NCBI GenBank assembly: GCA_021789755.1
Contig: JAJYJD010000015.1
Span: 1-25,443, forward strand
DNA: 25,443 bases
Source of the DNA: Bacteroidota bacterium
GTDB lineage: Bacteria > Bacteroidota > Ignavibacteria > Kryptoniales > JAKASW01
Direction of reading: 5' to 3'
The notes below the pieces were generated by a model that saw only the letters and a program-made list of their open reading frames with translations, had not been told where the DNA came from and did no database searches. How positions within the stretch are numbered: position 1 is the stretch's first letter; every line of letters begins with the position of its first letter. Of the stretch, positions 1 to 7,442 are shown piece by piece. A program made the position numbers and the translations under genes.

Positions 1-1
1 A

Positions 2-1090
2 CTGAAGTGGATTTATGCGCCCACTCTTGACAGTATGGATTTCTATGTCGCGGAATTGGGCAAAGGTGTGCCGTTCGATTCTGTGTTCAAAATGCAGTTG
101 AAAGATTCCGTTTATGCGGACCAACGTTCCTTGAAAGAAACGAAATTCAAACTCCGGATGCGCAACCTTTCGATGTTCAAAGACATCGACAGTATGAAAG
201 CCGGCGCCATTACCGAACCGATTGAGGGCCCGGATGGCTGGTATATCGTTAAGCTTGTCGACGTGTGGAAAGATCTGATTACGACGCAAACTCAACTTGA
301 AAAAGAGGAATATGATGCGCAACGGGCTCTTACAATGAATATCGCCGATAGTCTGTCGGACCAGTACGTAAGAGCAATGATGCTGGAACATAACCCGGTA
401 ATACAGGCAAGGGCTTTTGACATTCTTAGATCTTATATGGGTAACTTCGTACTGCCGGAAATGAAATTTGCCGACTGGAAACTGGATGCGAGGATGAAGA
501 GCGAAATTGCGCACTTTGATTCGCTCAACGTTCATGAATTTAAGGAACTCACTCTCGTTACCCTGACAGACGGCAATATCTCCCTGGGCGATTTCATAAG
601 CTGGTACAAAATGCGCGACGAATATTTAAAGTTCAACGAAAGCGGATTTGATCCTTTCTCAGCATCGCTGGAGCAGATGATCTGGCAGATGGTGAGGGAT
701 CATCTGCTTGTTCAGAGGGCTTATTCAAGAGGTTACCAGAATGCTGATATTGTAAAGCAACAGGTGGACTGGTGGCAGGACAAAATTGTTTACGCTGTTA
801 TTAGAGATCAAATTGGTAAATCAATAGGATTGGATATTGAATTGCCGCCTTCAGTAAAGGCAAAGAATACCGGGGATAAAGATCAGGAAATGATAACGAA
901 AATATTCAGAACGTTGCAGCGGTTACGGAAGCAATACAAAGTTAAGATAAATGAAAATGTTCTGAAAAAGATCCAAGTCCAGGATAGAAACGACCCGAGA
1001 GCGGTAGATTTTTACATGGTCAGGAAGGGAGGAACCTTTCCTCATCCGGTCTATCCTTCGATCGATTATTCATGGCAGGCCTGGGAATGA
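2..1090 (+). CDS. PpiC/parvulin-type peptidyl-prolyl isomerase, 5'-truncated
   Basis: The frame is open from base 2, so the gene starts outside the window; the first internal ATG is at 35. The visible part encodes about 362 residues. Near its start is the end of a parvulin domain: the stretch reading GAITEPIEGPDGWYIVKL is the typical last strand of PpiC domains (established family pattern). The remaining ~270 residues are charged and mostly helical-looking, as in the chaperone arms of PrsA/SurA/PpiD-like periplasmic foldases. The likely role is folding of exported proteins in the periplasm; the signal peptide would be in the missing part. The last 28 residues carry a VRKGGTFPHPVYPSI motif that reappears at the end of the unrelated protein at 6780-7427. 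About 100 bases separate it from the next gene, so it probably belongs to a different transcript. Confidence 0.8.
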   Translation: MKWIYAPTLDSMDFYVAELGKGVPFDSVFKMQLKDSVYADQRSLKETKFKLRMRNLSMFKDIDSMKAGAITEPIEGPDGWYIVKLVDVWKDLITTQTQLEKEEYDAQRALTMNIADSLSDQYVRAMMLEHNPVIQARAFDILRSYMGNFVLPEMKFADWKLDARMKSEIAHFDSLNVHEFKELTLVTLTDGNISLGDFISWYKMRDEYLKFNESGFDPFSASLEQMIWQMVRDHLLVQRAYSRGYQNADIVKQQVDWWQDKIVYAVIRDQIGKSIGLDIELPPSVKAKNTGDKDQEMITKIFRTLQRLRKQYKVKINENVLKKIQVQDRNDPRAVDFYMVRKGGTFPHPVYPSIDYSWQAWE

Positions 1091-1162
1091 TCCGGTTCAT
1101 GACAGGAACCCATCGGCGTGATAACCTTAAGGGGGTGTGCTTTTGCTCGATTTGTTTCCGGC

Positions 1163-1190
1163 CAACAATCAGAAGTCAGATGGATTGTTG
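1163..1190. promoter_or_regulatory. Inverted repeat abutting the start codon of the first cluster gene
   Basis: CAACAATC at 1163-1170 and GATTGTTG at 1183-1190 are perfect 8-base inverted repeats with a 12-base centre. The second arm ends one base before the ATG at 1192. As DNA it could be an operator for the repressor of the sugar cluster; as RNA it would form a hairpin covering the ribosome entry site. Both roles are inference; no second copy was noticed elsewhere in the window. Confidence 0.4.
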
Positions 1191-1191
1191 A

Positions 1192-3735
1192 ATGGAAAAT
1201 TTGTTGTCAAAAAGTGCGTTAGTGATGTTTAGTTCTAAAATGGGATCGCTGCTTCGTGCCATGCCTTTCATCTTCATTTCCCTGATCTGTCTCCCTGACT
1301 TAGTTTCAGCGCAGCCGCAGCTTAATCGAGCGGATGAGTTAGCAGTGGAATTCAATGGCAAATACGGGCAGATCGAGGTCGGCGGAGATTATGCTGGTGC
1401 CGAGTTTCACGACAGCCGCCCAGTCCCGTCGCGAATAAGCTTCTATTACCCGGTCGCGAACAGCATCGACCTCAGCACCGATTACTGGAAGAGAGCCGAA
1501 TCGAGACCCTTCATCATCACGGCGAAAGTCGACGGGAAAGTGGATACCATCGGCGATCATCCCTGCGAGTATTCCTGGACTCCGTACGCAGCCCATTTTC
1601 ATTATACGGGAAGCGGATTCAAGGCGGAAATCGCGTACCAATTTTGCAGCAATATTCCTTTTATGGTGGTGAAGATAAGGTTCACGAATACGTCAGCGAA
1701 AACCGAGAAATTCCGCGCCGCGACGTCGCTCGCGATGACGCTTCGAACCTGTCAGACGTATGCGTGGCGTGACACGGCATCGGTATCGCATTCGAGGAAT
1801 GGCGGTCTGTACGTGGCAGACTTCAGGTATCGCGATACGGATTCAGCTTCGGTGATAGTCGCAAATGTGGGCGATCAATCGACCTTGGAACCGGTGCCGG
1901 ACACAAGGAACGTCGTTGAAGGCAATCCGGTCGCACGCTTCAGTTATTCGCTCAATCTCCGTCCGTCCGCGAGTTTCGAGATTATCCAGCTGGTTGGATC
2001 CTGTAGAAGTAGCGAGGTTGACGGAATGGTGCCCAAAGCGCTGCGTTCCTGGAAGAAAAATGCCGAAAGGAACCGGGATCGAATACTCGATTACGTTTAC
2101 CGGTCGGCGGTGATCAACGTTCCGGACAAAAACCTCGAGCATACCGCGTTATGGTCCAAGGCGATGCTGGCGACCGACAGGCATTACATCAACGGTTCCA
2201 TCGTCCCGATGCCCTGTCCGGCGGAGTACAATTTCTTCTTCACGCATGACGTGCTCCTCACCGACCTCGGCGCGGTCTTCTATGATCTGCCACGTGTGAA
2301 GCACGACCTGGACTTCATTCGTTCGATCACGCACGGCGATTCGATCCTGCCGCACGCCTACTATTGGCGCGACGATGGATTCAAAACCGAATTTGCGGCG
2401 GCGGATAACTGGAATCATCTCTGGTTCATGATAGTCTGCGGGACGTACCTCAAACATAGCAACGACACCGCGACGCTGAATCTGTTATATCCCATCCTCA
2501 AGAAGAGCGCTGAAATGGCGTTGTCCAATCTCGGGCCTGGCGGACTCGCATACTCCACAAGACCGGATTGGTGGGACATCGGGAACAATTACGGTGCTCG
2601 GTCGTACCTTACGGCCTTGATGGTGCGTGCTCTTCGTGAGTTCAGTTACGTCGCACTTGTTCTCCGGAAGGACGGCCAATTCGCTTCATCGTGCCTGGCC
2701 ACGTCCGACGACCTGCAGAGTAGGCTGGAAGACAAACTCTGGAATTCGAAAGTCGGTTATCTTCTGAACACCATCGACACGAACAGGGTCGATTATCATT
2801 ATTATGCCGGATCGCTCGTAGCAGTCGATTTCGGTGTACTCTCGCGATCGAAGTCCGATTCGCTCCTTCAGACCGCCCAGAGGGAGCTTCTCGATCCGAA
2901 TCTCGGATTGCGGAACGCGATGCCTGATAATTTCGACACTCTCTCGTCCCTATACCGGTTCGTTCCGGGCGAGGCAGGCGGTCCGTACGTCTATATGAAC
3001 GGCGCCGTCTGGCCGCATACAAACGCGTGGTATATTCTTGCGCTCATTGAATTGAACCATGTCAACGAAGCGTACAACGCCCTTGGAAAATTTCTCAGCA
3101 TCGGAGGGATTGAGAGAAGCCCGCATGGCCAGCCGTCGTTCTACGAATACCGATTTTCTGATCCCGGCTCGTCCGGCTACGGCCGAATCGACAAGCCGAA
3201 CTTCCTCTGGGCGGGAGGCTGGTATCTCAACTGCCTGTATCATCTCGTCGGCGTCAGGGAAAACGAATGGAACATTTCTCTCACCCCGAGACTTCCGGAC
3301 GGATTCGAGAATGTCTCGTACAACCTGACGTCTGGAGGAAAGGAACTTGCCGTCAGCTGGAAAGGAAAAGGAAGGTATTTCAGACGGATATCCGTCGACG
3401 GGAAGAACGTCCACTCGGCCATAGTTCTGGGAAAAGGCAAGAAGATTGATGTCGAGCGCGGCGCGCCGGATTCTCCATACCTCGCGCACGCTGCGTGTGT
3501 CGTAGACGGCGTGCACTATAATGAAAGATCGGGCCGATTTGATATAACGGTCGAAGGAATGAACGGCGAGAAAGGGAGTGTTACCGTTATCTCCACAAAA
3601 CCAATTCATAGGGCGCTCATCGGAGGCGATGATGCCGCTTCCCGGATCGATACGACAGATGACCAGGGGGTCTATACCTCAACGCTGAAATTTGTCTTTC
3701 GAAATAAGACAGAGAAAGTACAGCTTAGCTTCTGA
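1192..3735 (+). CDS. Secreted (alpha/alpha)6-barrel glycosidase-like protein (six-hairpin superfamily)
   Basis: An 847-residue exported protein. A hydrophobic segment ending in LVSA-Q near residue 40 looks like a signal peptide; Met at 1225, 1240 or 1261 would give more usual signal lengths, and no candidate has a strong Shine-Dalgarno sequence, so the start is uncertain. Residues ~45-300 look like a beta-sandwich domain, followed by an alpha-helical barrel with RPDWWDIGNNYG (Asp459, Asp462) and NGAVWPHTNAWY (603-614), then a C-terminal beta domain. This layout and the WPH-type motif are those of the clan holding GH94-like phosphorylases, GH63 and glycogen debranching enzymes (established). 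I cannot assign a family or reaction. It opens the mannoside cluster, so trimming of a polysaccharide outside the cytoplasm is the likely job (inference). The Asp pair in DWWD is the obvious catalytic candidate. Confidence 0.72.
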   Translation: MENLLSKSALVMFSSKMGSLLRAMPFIFISLICLPDLVSAQPQLNRADELAVEFNGKYGQIEVGGDYAGAEFHDSRPVPSRISFYYPVANSIDLSTDYWKRAESRPFIITAKVDGKVDTIGDHPCEYSWTPYAAHFHYTGSGFKAEIAYQFCSNIPFMVVKIRFTNTSAKTEKFRAATSLAMTLRTCQTYAWRDTASVSHSRNGGLYVADFRYRDTDSASVIVANVGDQSTLEPVPDTRNVVEGNPVARFSYSLNLRPSASFEIIQLVGSCRSSEVDGMVPKALRSWKKNAERNRDRILDYVYRSAVINVPDKNLEHTALWSKAMLATDRHYINGSIVPMPCPAEYNFFFTHDVLLTDLGAVFYDLPRVKHDLDFIRSITHGDSILPHAYYWRDDGFKTEFAAADNWNHLWFMIVCGTYLKHSNDTATLNLLYPILKKSAEMALSNLGPGGLAYSTRPDWWDIGNNYGARSYLTALMVRALREFSYVALVLRKDGQFASSCLATSDDLQSRLEDKLWNSKVGYLLNTIDTNRVDYHYYAGSLVAVDFGVLSRSKSDSLLQTAQRELLDPNLGLRNAMPDNFDTLSSLYRFVPGEAGGPYVYMNGAVWPHTNAWYILALIELNHVNEAYNALGKFLSIGGIERSPHGQPSFYEYRFSDPGSSGYGRIDKPNFLWAGGWYLNCLYHLVGVRENEWNISLTPRLPDGFENVSYNLTSGGKELAVSWKGKGRYFRRISVDGKNVHSAIVLGKGKKIDVERGAPDSPYLAHAACVVDGVHYNERSGRFDITVEGMNGEKGSVTVISTKPIHRALIGGDDAASRIDTTDDQGVYTSTLKFVFRNKTEKVQLSF

Positions 3736-3758
3736 TAGAATCGTCAACGAAATTCGAC

Positions 3759-5111
3759 ATGCTGGTGAAAGGGGACTGTATTCCGAATTATCGGAAGAAT
3801 CATGGGCCGTTGTTGTCCAGGTTGATACTGGTGATTCTCGCCGTCGCCGCGCTGTCCGGATGCGGCAGCGGGTCGGGCGGCAGGAGCGACAAATCGGGAA
3901 GGATCAACCTCGTTTACTGGGCGGCGCCGAATCCGCAGGAGATACAATTGGCAACCCAGCTCGTAGCGAAGTGGAACGCGACGCACCCCGACATACATGT
4001 AGAAATGCAGCCCTTACCCGTGAACCGCTCCACGGAAGAGGTTCTGATGGCCGCCATCGCCGCGAAGACGACGCCCGACGTCTGTTCCAACATCTGGCCG
4101 GGAAGCGTTCCGGAATATGCCCGGGCCGGGGCAATCGTCAAGCTGAATTCCTTCCCGGATTTCGATTCGCTCGCGTCGTCGCGCGTGGGGATGTCGTACA
4201 TGGAACAGTTCGAGTCAGCCGACAGCAACTACTACCAGATACCCTGGAAGGCGAACCCGTTGATGATGATCTACAACAAAAAGGTGTTCAGGCAAGCCGG
4301 TATAACAAAGCCGCCGCTCACATATTCCGAATTTCTGGCGGACGCGGCTAAACTGACATACTCCTCAAAAGGGAACGGCGTTATCGACCACTGGATGGGA
4401 TACAGGGACATTCGCCCGGTCTGGTGGCAGCGTTTTTTTGATTTCTTTGCGCTTTATAAGGCTGCGTCGCATGGGCAGTCGTTCACGAAAAACGGAAAGG
4501 TGGTAGCCGACACCCAGGCCGTTAGGGAGGTCCTGACCTTCTTCGGACAATGCTTCGAGCACGATTATTTCCCGAGGACCTACTTCAGTTACGATCCGTT
4601 CCTTGAAGGGGTAGTCGCGACAGAGTTTGTCGGTCCCTGGACCATCTCTTATATAAGGAGCAATTACGGAGGCAAATTGGATTTTGGGGTGGCGCCCATC
4701 CCGGTTCCTGACAATCACACGGGTCCGGTCGATACTTACGGCGATCACAAATGTATAAGTATTTTCAGCACGACCAGGTATCCGCTTCAGTCCTGGGAAT
4801 TCGTCAAATATCTTCTCAGTGAGAGCTCCGACCTTGAGCTGCTTAAAGTCGCAAGCCAGCTTCCCGTTAGAAAGGACCTGCTGTCGATTTCGGAATTCGC
4901 GTCTTTTTTCCAGAAGAACCCGGACATGAAGACTTTCGCCGAAGAGGCGCCTTACGCGCACGAAGTGGACCAGACTCCCGATCAGAAGGAAATCTTCGAC
5001 GCCATCTCACAGGAATTCGAGAAGTGCTCAGTGTACAACAAGATCGGTCCCGAAAAGGCCACGAAGGAACTGGTCAAAAACGTCAAAGTGCTGCTGGATT
5101 GGGACGAATGA
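3759..5111 (+). CDS. ABC transporter sugar-binding lipoprotein (family 1 extracellular solute-binding protein)
   Basis: A 450-residue protein with a hydrophobic stretch ending in a lipobox, LSGC (Cys35), so it is probably a lipid-anchored binding protein. Mature-region features fit the MalE/UgpB-like class: INLVYWAAPNPQE, LVAKWNATHPDIHVEM, TTPDVCSNIWPG and TEFVGPWTISYIR. Its role is capture of an oligosaccharide and delivery to the two permeases immediately downstream. The start is unsure: the n-region before the hydrophobic core is long, and TTG codons at 3810 or 3813 would give a compact signal peptide. It follows the glycosidase gene by 23 bases and its TGA overlaps the next ATG (ATGA), which indicates one operon. 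The sugar is inferred from the GH130 and GH2 genes further down: probably beta-mannosides or gluco-mannosides. Confidence 0.9.
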   Translation: MLVKGDCIPNYRKNHGPLLSRLILVILAVAALSGCGSGSGGRSDKSGRINLVYWAAPNPQEIQLATQLVAKWNATHPDIHVEMQPLPVNRSTEEVLMAAIAAKTTPDVCSNIWPGSVPEYARAGAIVKLNSFPDFDSLASSRVGMSYMEQFESADSNYYQIPWKANPLMMIYNKKVFRQAGITKPPLTYSEFLADAAKLTYSSKGNGVIDHWMGYRDIRPVWWQRFFDFFALYKAASHGQSFTKNGKVVADTQAVREVLTFFGQCFEHDYFPRTYFSYDPFLEGVVATEFVGPWTISYIRSNYGGKLDFGVAPIPVPDNHTGPVDTYGDHKCISIFSTTRYPLQSWEFVKYLLSESSDLELLKVASQLPVRKDLLSISEFASFFQKNPDMKTFAEEAPYAHEVDQTPDQKEIFDAISQEFEKCSVYNKIGPEKATKELVKNVKVLLDWDE

Positions 5112-5965
5112 TGAGGAAGTCGGGTAAAATAGGGCTTGCGCTGTCGACGCCATATCTACTCTTCGCCCTGGCGTTCGTCGTGTTCCCGCTCCTATTTTCC
5201 GTGTACCTGATATTCCACAGGTGGGACGGAATGTCCGCGCCCGTGTGGATCGGGCTGAAGAATCTAAGGAGGCTCGTCAGCGATTCTCTTTTCTACCAAT
5301 CGCTTCTCAACACGCTCCAGTTCCTGGTCATCCATATTCCACTTCAGATCTTCTTCGCGCTGATTTTCGCGGTGGGACTGAATTCGATAAAAATATTCCG
5401 GGGCTTCTTCAGGGCGGTGTATTTCATGCCGGTCGTGGTTTCAGGCGTCGTCGTGACCATCGTCTGGCTGCAGCTCTACTCGTTTGATTACGGTATTATC
5501 AACAACCTGCTCACACAGTTCGGTCTGCCCCGAGTCCCGTGGCTCGTCAGCACCGATCTGGCGATGCCGTCGATCGCGATAATGGCAACGTGGAAGAACG
5601 TGGGCCTTTACACGGTTATGTTCCTGGCGGGGTTGCAGGGAGTCCCCGAAGAGTATTACGAAGCCGCGACAATCGACGGCGCGACTTCCTTTCAAAAGTT
5701 CGTGAAGATCACCGTGCCTCTTCTCGCTCCGACCATGACGCTCGTGGTCATTCTTTCGACGATCAACGGATTCTCGCTATTCGTGGAGCCGTTCGTCATG
5801 ACGGGCGGCGGGCCGCTTAACGCGACACTCTCATCGGTCCTGTACATTTATAATCAGGCGTTTTCGTTCGGACATCTCGGCTACGCGTCCGCGCTCGGGT
5901 TCGTCTTCGCGTTGATAATCCTCGCGGCCGTGCTCATCCAGAGAAAATTCCTGGAGACCGAATGA
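5108..5965 (+). CDS. ABC sugar transporter permease, MalF/UgpA type
   Basis: A 285-residue inner-membrane protein with about six hydrophobic segments. The coupling helix that contacts the ATPase is clear: EAATIDGATSFQKFVKITVP is the standard EAA loop of binding-protein-dependent permeases. I place the start at 5108, where ATG overlaps the stop of the binding-protein gene as ATGA; a second ATG follows directly at 5111, and the frame is open further upstream only as overlap into the previous gene. Its own stop overlaps the next permease in the same way. It forms the translocation pore with the product of 5962-6783. No ATPase gene is present in the window, so a shared MsmK/UgpC-type ATPase encoded elsewhere is expected. 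Confidence 0.93.
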   Translation: MMRKSGKIGLALSTPYLLFALAFVVFPLLFSVYLIFHRWDGMSAPVWIGLKNLRRLVSDSLFYQSLLNTLQFLVIHIPLQIFFALIFAVGLNSIKIFRGFFRAVYFMPVVVSGVVVTIVWLQLYSFDYGIINNLLTQFGLPRVPWLVSTDLAMPSIAIMATWKNVGLYTVMFLAGLQGVPEEYYEAATIDGATSFQKFVKITVPLLAPTMTLVVILSTINGFSLFVEPFVMTGGGPLNATLSSVLYIYNQAFSFGHLGYASALGFVFALIILAAVLIQRKFLETE

Positions 5966-6783
5966 GGAACAGGCTTTCAACTTTCGTGACCTATCTGTTT
6001 CTGGCTGTTTTTGCGATCGGCTTCCTCTATCCGTTTCTTTGGATGATGTCGGGATCGTTCAAGCCGGACTTCGACGTGATGAAGCTGGGGCTTCTCTCGT
6101 CGCATCTCACGGCGGGTAATTACGCGCTGGTATTTGACCGGATCCCGGTGATGCGCGCGTTCCTAAACAGCCTGATCGTTGCGGTCGCCGTGACGGGAAG
6201 CGTGGTCGTATTCGGCGGGATCGTCGGATACTCGCTCGCGAAAGTGAAATGGAAGGGCGCGAAGTATCTTACGGTCTTCCTGCTGTTTACAATGACGCTG
6301 CCGTTCCAGCTTACGCTGATACCGCTCTACACCATGATCGTGAAGTTCGGACTTACGGACAATTTGCTGGGTTTGATTCTCCCGAATATGATGACGGCCG
6401 TATCAATCATAATGTTCAGACAGTTTTTTATTGCCATCCCAGATTCGCTTATAGAGGCCGCCAGGATTGACGGGTGCAGCGAGCTCGGTCTGATTTTCAA
6501 AGTAGTGATGCCGCTATCGAGACCGGCCGTCCTGACGGTGGCGATAATAACATTCCTGACATCATGGAACGATGTCTTGTGGCCTTTGATAGTGATCAGA
6601 AACCGCACGCTGATGACGCTTCCACAACTGATCACCGTCTTCGTGCTCGGCGGGGAGGCGGAGTCACACCTGGGAGCTGAACTGGCCGCGTCGACAATGC
6701 TGGCGATGCCCATTCTTCTCTTGTACATATTCTTCCAGCGGTATTTCATACAAAGTTTCATCTCCTCGGGAGTGAAGGGTTGA
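5962..6783 (+). CDS. ABC sugar transporter permease, MalG/UgpE type
   Basis: A 273-residue inner-membrane protein with about six membrane segments, starting with an uncleaved helix (FLAVFAIGFLYPFLWMMSGS). The EAA loop reads SLIEAARIDGCSELGLIFKV followed by VMPLSRP, typical of the second permease of carbohydrate-uptake type 1 systems. The start ATG overlaps the stop of the MalF-type gene (ATGA), so translation is probably coupled. It pairs with the 5108-5965 product. Its TGA overlaps a TTG start for the next small gene. The assignment to the family is firm; the substrate is inferred from neighbours. Confidence 0.93.
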   Translation: MRNRLSTFVTYLFLAVFAIGFLYPFLWMMSGSFKPDFDVMKLGLLSSHLTAGNYALVFDRIPVMRAFLNSLIVAVAVTGSVVVFGGIVGYSLAKVKWKGAKYLTVFLLFTMTLPFQLTLIPLYTMIVKFGLTDNLLGLILPNMMTAVSIIMFRQFFIAIPDSLIEAARIDGCSELGLIFKVVMPLSRPAVLTVAIITFLTSWNDVLWPLIVIRNRTLMTLPQLITVFVLGGEAESHLGAELAASTMLAMPILLLYIFFQRYFIQSFISSGVKG

Positions 6784-7427
6784 GAATTGTGGCTTCGATT
6801 TTCATTTCGATGGGATGTTTTCAGGCGGCGTTTGCAGGTCCGGCGTTGCCCGCGCGCGAGCATTCGACAAGGTTCAAATCAATGTCGGATCCTTCGCTCG
6901 ATTCAATAATGGGGGCGAGAAGCAGCGGAGTAAGGCTGGCCGCGAAGGATTACCTGCTGAACTATTGTCTGGGCTCGTCCTTTTCCCACAAGGCAAGAAA
7001 TCCGCGGCACGCGATTTTCGACGGGGCCCTTTTGGGCATGGTCGCCCGTGATTCGCTCCCATGCCTGGTGTATCTGTACAAGTGGTCGAAAGTCGATCCC
7101 AGGTTCGGCGTCGGACCGCCCGACACAGAGGATTGTTTGCGCGAAATAGGAAACAATCTTACAGACAACACTACCGATTTCGCGTCGGGCTGCGACAGCC
7201 TTCGACGTCATTACGTCGAGAATCCGACCAGCGTCTCAATGGTTCACACGCTGCCACTCATGAGGGACGTGAAAGATGAGAAGTGTTGTTCAGTGGTAAG
7301 CCGCCTGGCGTTTCTTCCTCCGCGGAAGGGAATATCGGTGAATATGTTCTTCTTCAAGACAGGAGGGACATTTCCGCGGAAGGCATTTCCCACAATCGGT
7401 GAAATTGGGCAAAAAATTGTTCCATAG
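6780..7427 (+). CDS. Small exported protein of unknown function
   Basis: I do not recognise this 215-residue protein. The frame begins with TTG at 6780 overlapping the upstream TGA (TTGA), and the first residues (MRIVASIFISMGCFQAAFAG) look like a signal peptide cleaved after AFAG, which supports this start. It contains several cysteines after the signal (in YCLG, PCLVY, DCLREI, GCDSL and KCCSV), suggesting disulfides in the periplasm. Its final 29 residues include FFFKTGGTFPRKAFPTI, which aligns without gaps to the tail of the PpiC-type protein at 2-1090. It sits between the permeases and the cytosolic glycosidase, so a periplasmic accessory role in mannoside handling is possible but unproven. 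The gene's stop overlaps the ribosome binding site of the next gene. Confidence 0.65.
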   Translation: MRIVASIFISMGCFQAAFAGPALPAREHSTRFKSMSDPSLDSIMGARSSGVRLAAKDYLLNYCLGSSFSHKARNPRHAIFDGALLGMVARDSLPCLVYLYKWSKVDPRFGVGPPDTEDCLREIGNNLTDNTTDFASGCDSLRRHYVENPTSVSMVHTLPLMRDVKDEKCCSVVSRLAFLPPRKGISVNMFFFKTGGTFPRKAFPTIGEIGQKIVP

Positions 7428-7442
7428 GAGATTTCCATTTTG
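7426..7442 (+). promoter_or_regulatory. Ribosome binding site that fixes a TTG start
   Basis: AGGAG at 7426-7430 overlaps the TAG stop of the upstream gene (7425-7427) and lies nine bases before TTG at 7440. No ATG is in frame near it, so TTG is the probable initiation codon of the 744-residue glycosidase. Confidence 0.6.

Noticed and set aside
2950..3609. 219-codon open frame on the minus strand inside the first glycosidase gene
   Set aside because: It lies wholly opposite a convincing gene, has no recognisable motifs and no ribosome binding site; it is a shadow of codon use.
3692..4351. 219-codon plus-strand frame overlapping the binding-protein start
   Set aside because: Arg/Gly-rich out-of-frame translation; the other frame has the lipobox and family motifs.
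4365..4961. 198-codon minus-strand frame inside the sugar-binding protein gene
   Set aside because: Opposite a well-supported lipoprotein gene; low-complexity Arg-rich translation without family features.
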